Shown: in pieces, positions 1-7,278 of the stretch
How positions within the stretch are numbered: the first letter of the stretch is position 1
Layout: the number at the start of each line of letters is the position of its first letter
NCBI GenBank assembly: GCA_035626235.1
Contig: DASPOB010000026.1
Location: forward strand, 1 to 23,566
DNA: 23,566 nt
Source of the DNA: DATFYP01 sp035626235
Lineage (GTDB): Archaea; Thermoproteota; Nitrososphaeria; Nitrososphaerales; Gagatemarchaeaceae
Direction: 5' to 3'
The notes under the pieces: model-generated
The model's input: the letters and a program-made list of their open reading frames with translations, nothing else
What the model was told of the DNA's origin: nothing
Database searches by the model: none
Translations under genes and position numbers: made by a program

Positions 1-62
1 ATCCTGACGCGCTTCCTCATCGGCCCCCGCTTGCGACCCCAAGTCTGTTAAATTCGGTTGTG

Positions 63-140
63 GTGTGAACTTGTGAACTCCCTGCGAATCTTGTTTGACC
101 ATCGAGTGAAGGTTCTGGTGCCGTTCACTGTTGTTCACAA
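63..140. repeat. TTGTGAAC direct/inverted repeats in oriC
   Basis: GTGTGAAC-TTGTGAAC occurs in tandem at 63-78. The inverted pair GTTCACTG..GTTCACAA occurs at 123-140, and a further GTTCACAA at 287-294. They resemble an iteron or protein-binding array separate from the ORBs. The binding protein is unknown. Confidence 0.5.
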
Positions 141-170
141 AGGGTGTCTACGATCAAGGCGCTAGGCGAT

Positions 171-191
171 TCCCGTGGAAACAAAAGGGCC
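171..191 (+). promoter_or_regulatory. Origin recognition box 1
   Basis: The sequence reads CCCGTGGAAACAAAAGGGC within this span: the ORB core with one substitution (CCGTGGAAAC for CAGTGGAAAC), three spacer bases, then a G-run. It is probably bound by Orc1/Cdc6 through its winged helix and AAA+ domain, as in crenarchaeal and Pyrococcus origins. Confidence 0.75.
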
Positions 192-228
192 GTAATCTGG
201 CTCGTTTTGCCGGTTAGAGTGCCAGTGG

Positions 229-252
229 CTCCAGTGGAAACATAGGGGTCCC
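229..252 (+). promoter_or_regulatory. Origin recognition box 2 (best match)
   Basis: The core is CCAGTGGAAACATAGGGGTC, almost the archaeal ORB consensus including the GGGGT G-string. It is in the same orientation as box 1 and inverted relative to box 3. A partial CCAGTGG repeat also occurs just before it at 222-228. Confidence 0.85.
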
Positions 253-302
253 CCTTTGGCGTCCGGCAGGGAGGTCTTCACAGGCAGTTCACAATCGACC
301 CC

Positions 303-326
303 GACCCCTCTCTTTCCACTGGAGAC
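303..326 (-). promoter_or_regulatory. Origin recognition box 3 (inverted)
   Basis: Read on the minus strand it gives CTCCAGTGGAAAGAGAGGGG, with the conserved core and the G-string at the normal spacing. With box 2 it forms an inverted pair, the usual arrangement around the site where two Orc1/Cdc6 protomers bind. Confidence 0.8.
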
Positions 327-482
327 CTATCCCATCTCGATCCGACGCCAAGTTCGCGCGCAGTCACCTTCAACTGCTTCAGTTGTTGACCTCAAACCTT
401 ATCCAATCGACTTCGCGTATCAAGAGCGACCCGTTTACTAAAGTAAATGAAAACCAACCTACGGGCGACCCTGCAGAGGAAA

Positions 483-500
483 CAGCGGAAACCCTGGGGC
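483..500 (+). promoter_or_regulatory. Degenerate origin recognition box 4
   Basis: CAGCGGAAACCCTGGGGC keeps the ORB spacing exactly (core, three bases, GGGG) with one core substitution. A bare core, CAGTGGAAAC on the minus strand, follows at 521-530 without a G-run. Both lie between the main boxes and the orc1 start codon, so they could also mediate autoregulation. Confidence 0.5.
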
Positions 501-538
501 GGAGGCCTTATCTAACCAGTGTTTCCACTGTTTTCCAG

Positions 539-1732
539 ATGTCTGGGGCGATAGACGAGATTTTCCGGAAAGCCAAAGAAGGGAGGGCCCTCTTCATCGA
601 CAGGGGCGCGCTGAGCCCGGAGTACGTGCCGGACAACCTCCCTTTCCGAGACGACCAGATCAAGTCCGTCGCCCAGGTCCTGGCCCCGATTCTGCATGGC
701 TCCAAACCGTCCAACCTCCTTCTCTATGGGAAGACAGGGACCGGCAAGACGGCCGTGGCCCGCTACGTCCTGGGCCGGCTCAAGAAGGAGACCAGCTCCA
801 AGAACCTGGTGGTGGCGTACGTCAACACCAGGATGGCGAACACGGAATATCGCACCCTGGCCGAATTCGCGAGATTCCTCGACCTCCCGCCGGAGAAGCA
901 GATTCCATTCACCGGCCTGTCGATAGGGGAAGTCGTCAGCAGGATCTTCTCAGAGGTCAGGTCGAAGAAGGCCGACGTCATCCTGGTCATGGACGAAATC
1001 GACTACATCGTGAAGACCTTCGGCGACGGGATACTCTACGAATTCACCAGGTCGAGCGACAGGCTCGCCCCCGGCTTGCTGTCGCTGGTGGGGATCTCCA
1101 ACGACCTCCGCTTCAAGGAGGGGCTCGACCCCAGAGTCCTCAGCAGCCTGAGTGAAGAAGAGCTGGTCTTTCCGCCGTACACCGTCGACGAGCTGAGGCA
1201 GATCCTGAAGGAGAGGGCTGGCACCGCGTTCAGGCCCTCGGCCGTGTCGGAGTCGGCGATCAACCTCTGCGCCGCGATGGCAGGCTCGGAGCACGGGGAC
1301 GCCAGAAGAGCCGTGGACCTGCTGAGGATAGCCGGGGAGGTGGCGGAACGGGAGGGGCTGAAGCAGGTGGACGACTTCTGCGTGAAACGGGCGTCGGACA
1401 AGATGGAACACGACAGGGTGGAGGAAGCGATCCGCTCACTTCCGGTCCAGAACAAGGCCATCCTCCTCGCGACCTCGAAGTTCGAATCAGGGACCAACAC
1501 CGGAGAGCTTTACCTGGTCTATAGCAGTCTCTGCAGGAAGAGCGGCCTGGAGACGCTGACTCAGAGGCGGGTGAGCGGGATTCTGGCCGAGCTCGACCTC
1601 ATGGGGCTCGTCGAAGCGTCGGTGGTGAGCAAAGGGCGACGGGGCCGGACCAAGAGGATTCGGCTCCTGATCGGCGGAGAGACGCTGGCAAAGACGCTTA
1701 CGGAAGACACGACCTTCGCAGGGTTGATCTAG
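539..1732 (+). CDS. orc1: Orc1/Cdc6 replication initiator
   Basis: Binds the adjacent origin boxes and loads the MCM helicase. The 397-residue protein has an AAA+ module with Walker A GKTGTGKT (about residues 64-71), Walker B VILVMDEID (DE at 152-153) and sensor I SLVGISND (about 183-189). A C-terminal winged helix covers roughly residues 300-390 and ends in a basic patch (KGRRGRTKR). The ATG at 539 is chosen because the protein then begins directly with the family's usual IF..a....lf opening. The reading frame is open upstream to a TTG at 383, but that extension is low-complexity and would overlap the weak ORB copies. The 3' end overlaps the convergent polymerase gene by four bases. Confidence 0.95.
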   Translation: MSGAIDEIFRKAKEGRALFIDRGALSPEYVPDNLPFRDDQIKSVAQVLAPILHGSKPSNLLLYGKTGTGKTAVARYVLGRLKKETSSKNLVVAYVNTRMANTEYRTLAEFARFLDLPPEKQIPFTGLSIGEVVSRIFSEVRSKKADVILVMDEIDYIVKTFGDGILYEFTRSSDRLAPGLLSLVGISNDLRFKEGLDPRVLSSLSEEELVFPPYTVDELRQILKERAGTAFRPSAVSESAINLCAAMAGSEHGDARRAVDLLRIAGEVAEREGLKQVDDFCVKRASDKMEHDRVEEAIRSLPVQNKAILLATSKFESGTNTGELYLVYSSLCRKSGLETLTQRRVSGILAELDLMGLVEASVVSKGRRGRTKRIRLLIGGETLAKTLTEDTTFAGLI

Positions 1733-3207
1733 GCTCCGGCGAAGCCTGCAGCCCCGAAATTCCTTCTCAGCACCCGAAGCGTCGAAAGGTCGATCACGGG
1801 GACGATGCTCGGCGTGGGGTCCAGCCCCATGTTCAGCTGGAAGTTCGTCTGTCCTTGGAAGGTCCCCGAGTTTACCAGTAGGGTGCCCCGGTAGGTGAGC
1901 TCTCCGAACGTGTGGACATGCCCCGAGTGCATGACGTCGGGGACGGGGTCGACGACCATGAAATCGCGGAGCTCTGGGGACAACGCGGTCCTCTTGCCGT
2001 AGGTGGGAGCCAGATGCCTGGAGCGCAAGAGCAGCTTCATCGCGTTGGTGGGGTTGTCGTACGTCAGGTCGGGGGTGGTGGCGATCACGTCGTCGAGGCT
2101 CTTTCCGTGGTAAATCAGGAAGGTGACGCCGTGGAGCTTGACATAGCACGGGTCGCCGACCCACCGTACGTTGTCCATCGCGTACAACGACTCTGCCACG
2201 TCCGCTCCCACGGCGGGCTGCGGCAGCGCCTGTCTCACGGCGTCGTGGTTTCCCGGGGATATCACCATCTGTATCTTGGAAGGGATCTGCTTCAGCAGCT
2301 CCGCCGCCATTTCGTACTGCCTGGTGGGATTCTTCTCAGCCAATTGGAATTCCTGGCCTGGATAGACGCCCACCCCGTCGACCAGGTCACCTGCTACAAT
2401 CAGATACCTGATCCTGGAGACGACGTCAGCGTCTCCGAGCCCGCCGTTGATCCACTGGACGAATCGGTTGAAGTCCTCCAGGAGGAACATGCGACTGCCG
2501 ACGTGCAGGTCCGAGAGCAGGACGGCGTAAACGCGGTGAGACGACACCGCTGGCCTCTTCCCTGGCACGTCGGGGAGCAGGAGGGTGTTCGCGTAGAGTT
2601 GCCCCGTTCTTCCCTTGCTTACCTCGGCGACCACCATGCTGTCGAGCGGCACTTCCATGGCGCTTTTCGCCACCGCCTCGTCTTGGCAGACGATGCGAGC
2701 CGTCCCCGAAGGGTCGTCGAGCGAGATCTCGACGTTGCTCCGCCTGTTCGTCCTGCTCGCCAGGAGGCCCGCGACCTTTGCCTTTCCCCCCTGCCCGAGT
2801 CCCTTGGTCTCTGACACCTGGCTTATCCCTCTCGCATCAGGTCTCCTCTTGACCACTTCGAGCAATCGGTCGTATCTGTCCCTGAAGAGCCGGTTGAAGC
2901 CCTTGTTGGCCTCTACGGGCGAGATGGCCGGCGTGGGATCGGACACGACCTCAAGCTCCACCTCTTCCTCCACAGGGACGACTTCCTCGCGGCCGCCCAT
3001 GGCGAGCCCGGGCGGAAGGGCCTTGGCCACGTCGTCTTCCGTAACCATCTTGGTTTCTGACGGCGCCGCCGCTTTCAGCTCCAGCAGCCGGTCCGCGAAA
3101 GAGTCCATGTCCAGTTCGGCCGGCAGGCTGTTGATCATGTCGAACGCCTTCGCGTCAAAAATGTAGCCCGAGGCCAGAACCTTCGCAATCGCGTTGGAGT
3201 CGGGCAT
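1729..3207 (-). CDS. polB: DNA polymerase D small subunit (DP1)
   Basis: Proofreading exonuclease subunit of the archaeal replicative polymerase PolD. In the 492-residue product, residues 1-60 form a helical N-terminal region and about 65-100 an acidic linker. An OB-fold spans about 140-215. The rest is a calcineurin-like phosphoesterase domain with all metal-binding motifs intact: SDLHVG (232), GDLVD (273), GNHD (319) and GHVH (429), so it should be catalytically active. It is the last gene of a four-gene operon, 22 bp after the phosphohexomutase gene, and ends tail-to-tail with orc1. The large subunit (DP2) is not in the window. Its position next to orc1 and the origin parallels gene order in several euryarchaea. 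Confidence 0.95.
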   Translation of the reverse strand: MPDSNAIAKVLASGYIFDAKAFDMINSLPAELDMDSFADRLLELKAAAPSETKMVTEDDVAKALPPGLAMGGREEVVPVEEEVELEVVSDPTPAISPVEANKGFNRLFRDRYDRLLEVVKRRPDARGISQVSETKGLGQGGKAKVAGLLASRTNRRSNVEISLDDPSGTARIVCQDEAVAKSAMEVPLDSMVVAEVSKGRTGQLYANTLLLPDVPGKRPAVSSHRVYAVLLSDLHVGSRMFLLEDFNRFVQWINGGLGDADVVSRIRYLIVAGDLVDGVGVYPGQEFQLAEKNPTRQYEMAAELLKQIPSKIQMVISPGNHDAVRQALPQPAVGADVAESLYAMDNVRWVGDPCYVKLHGVTFLIYHGKSLDDVIATTPDLTYDNPTNAMKLLLRSRHLAPTYGKRTALSPELRDFMVVDPVPDVMHSGHVHTFGELTYRGTLLVNSGTFQGQTNFQLNMGLDPTPSIVPVIDLSTLRVLRRNFGAAGFAGA

Positions 3208-3229
3208 TGAAGTCGAAACCCCGGTCTCG

Positions 3230-4561
3230 CTATAAAGAGGATTCGATGCACTGGGTTCCTTGTTGGACCAGCAACTCCAGCAGCTGGGGGTCCTTCGACT
3301 CGCAATACAGGCGCGTCTTCGGCTCGGTCCCCGACACCCTGAACATCACCCAAGAGCCGTCGTGGAACACCAGCTTGAAGCCATCGAGGGAACGCTCGTC
3401 CGAGATCCTCAGCTTGCGAAACACTTCTCGGGCCCTCTCCACCAGGGCTGGCATCCTCGCGGCGGCGTCGAAGTTCACTTGTCGGTAGCGCCATTGCAGT
3501 CCCTCTACTACAGTCCCCAGGAGGCCCGGCTCCCGCGAGAGGAGGTCCGAGAGAAGTGCGGCGGCGTTGATCCCGTCCTCCCACAGGCCCCACTGCGGGT
3601 CTACTATCTTGCTGGGCTCGCAGGCGAAGACGCCGCTTTCGGCCTCGAGGACGGCGAAGGTCTTGCCTACCCGGCTTCTTTGCACTTTGAGCCCAAGCCT
3701 CATCGCTTCGTCAGCAACAGCCGAAGACGTATTCTCCGAGACGATTACGGTCCCTCCCGAAGGCCGCAGGCTTCGCAGCGCCAGGATGGCTATCACAGAG
3801 TCGGGAATCAGGTTGCCGCCCCCATCGATCATTACCAGTCTGTCCGCGTCTCCGTCGTGGGCGAAAGCAAAATCGACTCCCAAAGACGGTACGATCCTTG
3901 CGAAGTCTGAGAGATTCCCCGGCGTAGGTTCAGGAGGCCTGGCCGGGAACCGCCAGGAGACCTGAGCGTTCACGGGGAAGACCCTATGTCCCAACGATTT
4001 CAGAACCTCAGGCGTTACGGAGCCTCCCGGCCCGTTGGCGCAGTCGATGGCGATGTTCAACGACATCGCGGCCTTGCTGAAGCGTGAAGTGAGAGCCTCG
4101 ATGTACTCGCCGACCACGCCGTCGTCCTGGTTCAGCAGGCCGAATGTCCCAGAGGGCTTCATCACGTCCACGACCATCGCCCTTTCTATCCTGTCCTCGT
4201 CAGATTTCGGCAGCTCCATCCCTTTCTTGTTGAAGACCTTCACCCCAGAGAACTCCGCGGGGTTGTGGGAGGCGGTGACGGAGAAGCCCGCGACGCACGA
4301 CCTCGTCCTGGAGCCGAACGCGACGACGGGCGTCGGGACCACTCCGAACGCACTGACGTCACTGCCCATGGTGTTCACCGCCGACATAGCTGCTCTGGCT
4401 AGGAGGGCGGACGTCTTCCTTCCATCCCAGCCGATGCCGTAGTCGCCCCTGCCCGAAGCGAAAACGACCGTTTCGACCAACTTGTAGACCTGTTCGGGAG
4501 TCTGTGTGCGGTTGAACACTCCTCTGGCTCCGGCTGTCCCAAAGACCCGCCCCAAACTCAT
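3230..4561 (-). CDS. Phosphoglucomutase/phosphomannomutase family protein
   Basis: Alpha-D-phosphohexomutase that would interconvert sugar 1- and 6-phosphates for glycan or nucleotide-sugar synthesis. The 443-residue product has the phosphoserine loop TASHNP (about 96-101), the metal-binding loop DGDADR (236-241) and the C-terminal phosphate-binding loop RVSGTEPKTR. The sugar-specificity loop reads CEPSK where many family members have a GE.SGH motif, so the exact substrate (glucose, mannose or glucosamine phosphate) cannot be assigned. The ATG at 4561 overlaps the thyX stop as ATGA, suggesting translational coupling. A 37-residue upstream extension of the frame lies inside thyX and is not believable. 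Confidence 0.9.
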   Translation of the reverse strand: MSLGRVFGTAGARGVFNRTQTPEQVYKLVETVVFASGRGDYGIGWDGRKTSALLARAAMSAVNTMGSDVSAFGVVPTPVVAFGSRTRSCVAGFSVTASHNPAEFSGVKVFNKKGMELPKSDEDRIERAMVVDVMKPSGTFGLLNQDDGVVGEYIEALTSRFSKAAMSLNIAIDCANGPGGSVTPEVLKSLGHRVFPVNAQVSWRFPARPPEPTPGNLSDFARIVPSLGVDFAFAHDGDADRLVMIDGGGNLIPDSVIAILALRSLRPSGGTVIVSENTSSAVADEAMRLGLKVQRSRVGKTFAVLEAESGVFACEPSKIVDPQWGLWEDGINAAALLSDLLSREPGLLGTVVEGLQWRYRQVNFDAAARMPALVERAREVFRKLRISDERSLDGFKLVFHDGSWVMFRVSGTEPKTRLYCESKDPQLLELLVQQGTQCIESSL

Positions 4562-5088
4562 CGCTCCAGTATCTTGGTCCAGAGCTCTGGCGTTGCTTCC
4601 CGGGCGAGGTCCAGCATCTCGTTGGCCAGTTCCCTGATCTCCCACTGGGCTTGCAAGGCGGTCCTCTGCCACACTATGTGCATCAGGCTCCTGGCGTTTA
4701 TCGTCATCACCAGCTTCGTCTTTATCGCGCTGGGTAGTATGTACCTGGCGTCCTCCTTCGGGACCCCGGCAGCCACCATCTTGTCATATGCAGAGTACAC
4801 AGCCTTCAGCGCCTCGTCATAGGCCCCGAGCGCGGTCTCGTTCTTCTGGACGCTGGGCGGAGTAACGACGCCTTCCCGGGTGGCGGCCGAGAACCGCTGG
4901 GACTCTTGGTCGTAGGAGGCGGCCCTATGCCTTACGAGTTGGTGCGTGGTGACCCTGCTGCAATCCTCGATTTCGAACATGTAGACGACATGGTCCAGGA
5001 GAGCCCCGGCGTCCAGGGGAGCGCCTCTTGCCGTCATCACCGTCTTCAATGCCTCAAGGTCCGTGTTGTAGAGCAGTTTAACGCGCAT
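4558..5088 (-). CDS. thyX: Flavin-dependent thymidylate synthase ThyX (short form)
   Basis: Converts dUMP to dTMP with methylene-tetrahydrofolate and FAD. The 176-residue product contains the ThyX signature RHRAASYDQES (RHR-x7-S) followed by QRF, and downstream INARSLMHI and AQWEIR, both typical of the dUMP/FAD site. The ATG at 5088 follows a clear GAGGGAGG ribosome-binding site, rare in this window. The protein is shorter than usual ThyX (about 210-250 residues) and lacks the N-terminal R-CYS segment found in most members. That segment is present in the overlapping upstream gene, so the two products probably work together. It overlaps both neighbours in the operon. Confidence 0.9.
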   Translation of the reverse strand: MRVKLLYNTDLEALKTVMTARGAPLDAGALLDHVVYMFEIEDCSRVTTHQLVRHRAASYDQESQRFSAATREGVVTPPSVQKNETALGAYDEALKAVYSAYDKMVAAGVPKEDARYILPSAIKTKLVMTINARSLMHIVWQRTALQAQWEIRELANEMLDLAREATPELWTKILER

Positions 5089-5521
5089 CGGTCCTCCCTC
5101 CGAAAACAACTTGATTGAAGATCGGGCAGATCTTCTTCGCATCGAGTTCAGAAACGACAGACTCGGCAAAGGCCTTGGCCCTCGGGTCTCTCCACATTTC
5201 CACTAGGGTTCTCGCATTCAGCGAGACCAACCAGGATTCGGCACCAAGGTCAGAGGCCCGCACGTACGGAAAACGGCTGACAAGCCTTCCCGCCTCGGCT
5301 TCGCTGACTCCCTCGACCAGCAGCGAAAGGGTGAAGTGTTCGAGGACATCGAGTGACCTATCCTGCAAGCACTTCGTCAACAGATACTTCCAGTAGTCGA
5401 CCCCCTTCTTCTCAAGCTCCGACTCGATTTCCTCGATCGGTTTTGTACTATAGCACCTCCGCATCGCCACAGCAATGGTCCTCTCTGGGCTGGGACTCGA
5501 CCACGCAACGGAGACTTTCAA
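5078..5521 (-). CDS. Divergent ThyX-like protein lacking the RHR motif
   Basis: First gene of the thyX-mutase-polB operon, about 147 residues from a TTG start. It begins like ThyX (LKVSV, then about 20 residues on MRRCYSTKP) and continues with LDVLEHFTLSLLVEGVS, matching the ThyX LEH..F.f.IegvSR region. The catalytic RHR-x7-S segment is missing, and the frame passes straight to SWLVSLNARTL, a recognisable ThyX element. The later AQWEIR element is also lost. The TTG at 5521 is chosen because a TATA box lies 29-36 bp upstream; the frame is open to 5605. It overlaps thyX by 11 bp. It is probably a non-catalytic or complementing subunit rather than a pseudogene, since the frame is intact. Confidence 0.75.
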   Translation of the reverse strand: MKVSVAWSSPSPERTIAVAMRRCYSTKPIEEIESELEKKGVDYWKYLLTKCLQDRSLDVLEHFTLSLLVEGVSEAEAGRLVSRFPYVRASDLGAESWLVSLNARTLVEMWRDPRAKAFAESVVSELDAKKICPIFNQVVFGGRTDAR

Positions 5522-5549
5522 CGCGCTTTGCCAAGCCAAGTGTGGATTT

Positions 5550-5557
5550 GATATAAA
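5550..5557 (-). promoter_or_regulatory. TATA box of the thyX-mutase-polB operon
   Basis: TTTATATC on the minus strand lies 29-36 bp before the TTG at 5521. With the usual archaeal spacing it predicts initiation near 5525 and an almost leaderless mRNA. Confidence 0.6.
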
Positions 5558-5721
5558 CATCTGGGGAGTCAGAAGGAGCTTCTGTGCTCGATGCCGAATC
5601 CGCAACCTCGCTCCCCATTAGGTGTAAACGAAATGGCAAACCCGAGTTTGCAATGTCGGCACCCATCAGTCAAGCCCACGGGCCAGTCTTCCTTCAACAG
5701 TTGGCAAGGCACCTTGGAAGA

Positions 5722-5729
5722 GATTATAG
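5722..5729 (+). promoter_or_regulatory. TATA box of tRNA-Ser
   Basis: GATTATAG lies 26-33 bp before the first tRNA base, the usual archaeal box A position. Confidence 0.6.
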
Positions 5730-5754
5730 GGGCGTCCCCGAGGCATCGAAACGG

Positions 5755-5883
5755 GCCGGGGTGGCAGAGTGGTTAATGCGCGGGCAACCTGCCTAGGCAT
5801 CGAGGCGGGTCCGCAACTCGAGATCGAAAGACCAGTCAGCCCGTGACCTTCGGGTCGCGTGGGTTCGAATCCTACCCCCGGCG
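5755..5883 (+). tRNA. tRNA-Ser(CGA) with two introns
   Basis: A class II tRNA: acceptor GCCGGGG/CCCCGGC with discriminator G, D-stem GCA/TGC, variable-arm stem GACC/GGTC, and T-arm GTGGG-TTCGAAT-CCTAC. The anticodon stem CGGGC (5781-5785) and GCCCG (5839-5843) pairs only after two introns are removed. Intron 1 is 5786-5816 (31 nt, position 31/32). It has a perfect bulge-helix-bulge: central helix GCGG/CCGC, bulges GCA and AAC. Intron 2 is 5823-5837 (15 nt, position 37/38), with bulges AGA and TCA, central helix CTCG/CCAG (one C-C mismatch) and a GAAA loop. The mature loop is CTCGAGA, anticodon CGA. The mature RNA is 83 nt before CCA addition. The gene does not encode CCA. Confidence 0.93.
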
Positions 5884-6690
5884 CGTTTCTTTGGCTCGAT
5901 TCACCGTCCCCTGCAGACGCTCCCGCTTCCTCATGATTGTCAGACCAATAGAAGTGGCGAACTTCTTGAGCGATCCCCTCCTAATGTAAATGCGGAAGGA
6001 GTCGGAATTGCGATAGTAGCTTCTCCCACGCCTTTCGATTTTGGTGCCTGCCTTCTTACCAAGATGCGGCCCTGTAGATTCTATCCCAAAGTAATCCATG
6101 AGCAACTTCCTAACATAATCGAGAAGGACAAGATCATTGTTCGCCGCAGGTTAGTTCGCCATCTTGCCCCACACTCCCTTCTGAATCGAAAAAGCCACGG
6201 AGGAATGCGGCTACACAATTGTTAAAGTGTTGAATCCAGGGTCTGAGGCTGTCCAAAGATTGCCTGAGGAAATTGTAGAGCAGGACACTTCGCGCTTCAA
6301 CATGAATCTCCTTTCTCTTGCTGTCATGCCAAAGAGTATGCCTCCTGCTACGCAAGACCGCGGAAACGCACTTGTCAAATTCTAGTACAAACTCGCGGTC
6401 AATCGACTGAAGCCTAATCCGACGATTGTATCCCTTCCGGTTTATCGAACCATCACCAAACTTGACTCCTATGACGTAGGCCAGCTCCTGAGTTGGCTCT
6501 GTCACAAATCGATTGGCGCTTCCAAGGGGATGATGCATTCCCGATAGCCACTCAGAAATCGAAGACTTTGAAGGGGAAAAACCATACTCTCACATGAGAA
6601 TCGATCGAATCTCGGAGTAGCTTAGTCCGCTACGGCGAAGCCTCTGAACCCGGTCGAGTATCTCGACTCGTATTTCCAGAGGTACAGTCG
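5872..6690 (-). pseudogene. LAGLIDADG homing endonuclease, decayed
   Basis: Three pieces of one reading frame are visible. The N-terminal part (about 6680-6540) encodes a helix-turn-helix-like segment ending in ISEWLSG, with an in-frame TGA at 6590-6592. The middle (6538-6134) has both dodecapeptide motifs, LAYVIGVKFGDGS and AAFLRGFFDSEGS, typical of a single-chain LAGLIDADG enzyme. A one-base frameshift near 6143-6150 then moves the frame to 6105-5872, which carries the C-terminal part (DYVRKLLMDYFGI...). The open frame continues into the 3' end of tRNA-Ser on the opposite strand. The start is unknown; codons run back in frame to the stop of the Fe-S carrier gene. Such enzymes often accompany tRNA or rRNA introns. 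Confidence 0.85.
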
Positions 6691-6787
6691 CCTTATCGGA
6701 AGGCGAGCTTTCGAACTGCACGAATACGTAACTGCTTTGCCCATTTAGCACCCACAAGGGTGCGGAGATCAGGCGCCCCTGGCGTGG

Positions 6788-7144
6788 TTACGCGGTCTTG
6801 AAAGACTCGCCACAACCGCATGTCGACACAGCGTTGGGATTATTCACGACGAACCCCCCGCCCATCAACTTTTCTACCTTGTAGTCAACCACCGAGCCGG
6901 CGATGAAAGGGGCGCTCGACCTGTCCACCACGACCTTGGCGCCGTCCACCTGAATCACGAAGTCGTCATCGGTGATCTTGTCGTCCACCACCATGCCGTA
7001 CGAAAGCCCCGAGCAGCCCCCCGCTGTCACGAAGATCCTCAGTGCCGCGCTCGGCTTCCCCTGCTTCTGCAAGTAGAGCTTCAGCTCGGCGGCCGCTCTC
7101 TCGGTAAGCTGGACTACAGGCTTGATTTCTGTCTCCTGGACCAT
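6788..7144 (-). CDS. A-type iron-sulfur cluster carrier (HesB/IscA family)
   Basis: Holds an Fe-S cluster and passes it to apo-proteins. The 118-residue product has the full-length A-type fold with the three conserved cysteines: C44 in AGGCSG and C109/C111 in STCGCGES. The central stretch ends in the family's GGGFVVNNPNA. The ATG at 7144 lies 25-32 bp after a strong TATA box, so the mRNA is probably leaderless. It is monocistronic as far as can be seen: the decayed endonuclease follows downstream, and peroxiredoxin has its own promoter upstream. No SUF or ISC partners are in the window. Confidence 0.95.
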   Translation of the reverse strand: MVQETEIKPVVQLTERAAAELKLYLQKQGKPSAALRIFVTAGGCSGLSYGMVVDDKITDDDFVIQVDGAKVVVDRSSAPFIAGSVVDYKVEKLMGGGFVVNNPNAVSTCGCGESFKTA

Positions 7145-7168
7145 TCTCGAAGTAGCATCGGCCGCCCC

Positions 7169-7176
7169 GTATAAAA
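7169..7176 (-). promoter_or_regulatory. TATA box of the Fe-S carrier gene
   Basis: TTTTATAC on the minus strand, within ATTTTTTATAC (7169-7179), is 25-32 bp before the ATG at 7144. It predicts a leaderless transcript. Confidence 0.65.
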
Positions 7177-7278
7177 AATCAGTGGGCCGCGGACGTAGTC
7201 TCCTCTCCTTTCCGATTCCTGTTCGACCTTGTATGTCCGGCCAAAACCCCCTCGTAACCTAAGGGAAACGTGCAGAGG

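Larger units (their letters stand above)
1..538. other. oriC: Probable replication origin (oriC) upstream of orc1/cdc6
   Basis: This gene-free stretch holds at least three good matches to the archaeal origin recognition box (ORB), each with the core CAGTGGAAAC or a one-base variant followed after three bases by a G-run. There is also one weaker copy and one bare core. A second motif, TTGTGAAC, recurs in both orientations at 63-78, 123-140 and 287-294. Archaeal origins commonly lie next to an orc1/cdc6 gene and carry inverted ORBs around an unwinding region. Here the boxes at 229-250 and 304-326 face each other across about 50 bp. The left boundary may lie outside the window, and no strongly AT-rich unwinding element is obvious. 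Confidence 0.85.

Noticed and set aside
383..538. 52-codon N-terminal extension of Orc1/Cdc6 from a TTG
   Set aside because: It does not resemble the family, overlaps ORB-like sites, and the ATG at 539 gives the normal start.
950..1500. Two minus-strand frames of about 154 codons opposite orc1
   Set aside because: Both lie opposite the AAA+ and lid regions of Orc1 and show only compositional bias.
1912..2814. 300-codon open frame on the plus strand opposite the PolD small subunit gene
   Set aside because: Its translation has no recognisable domain, while the minus strand encodes a complete calcineurin-like phosphoesterase. High G+C makes long antisense frames common here.
3260..3910. 216-codon plus-strand frame opposite the phosphohexomutase
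   Set aside because: It is an antisense shadow of a well-conserved enzyme and has no domain of its own.
5584..5796. Plus-strand frames running into tRNA-Ser
   Set aside because: They overlap the tRNA promoter and exon and have no protein-like features. The gap holds only the two promoters.
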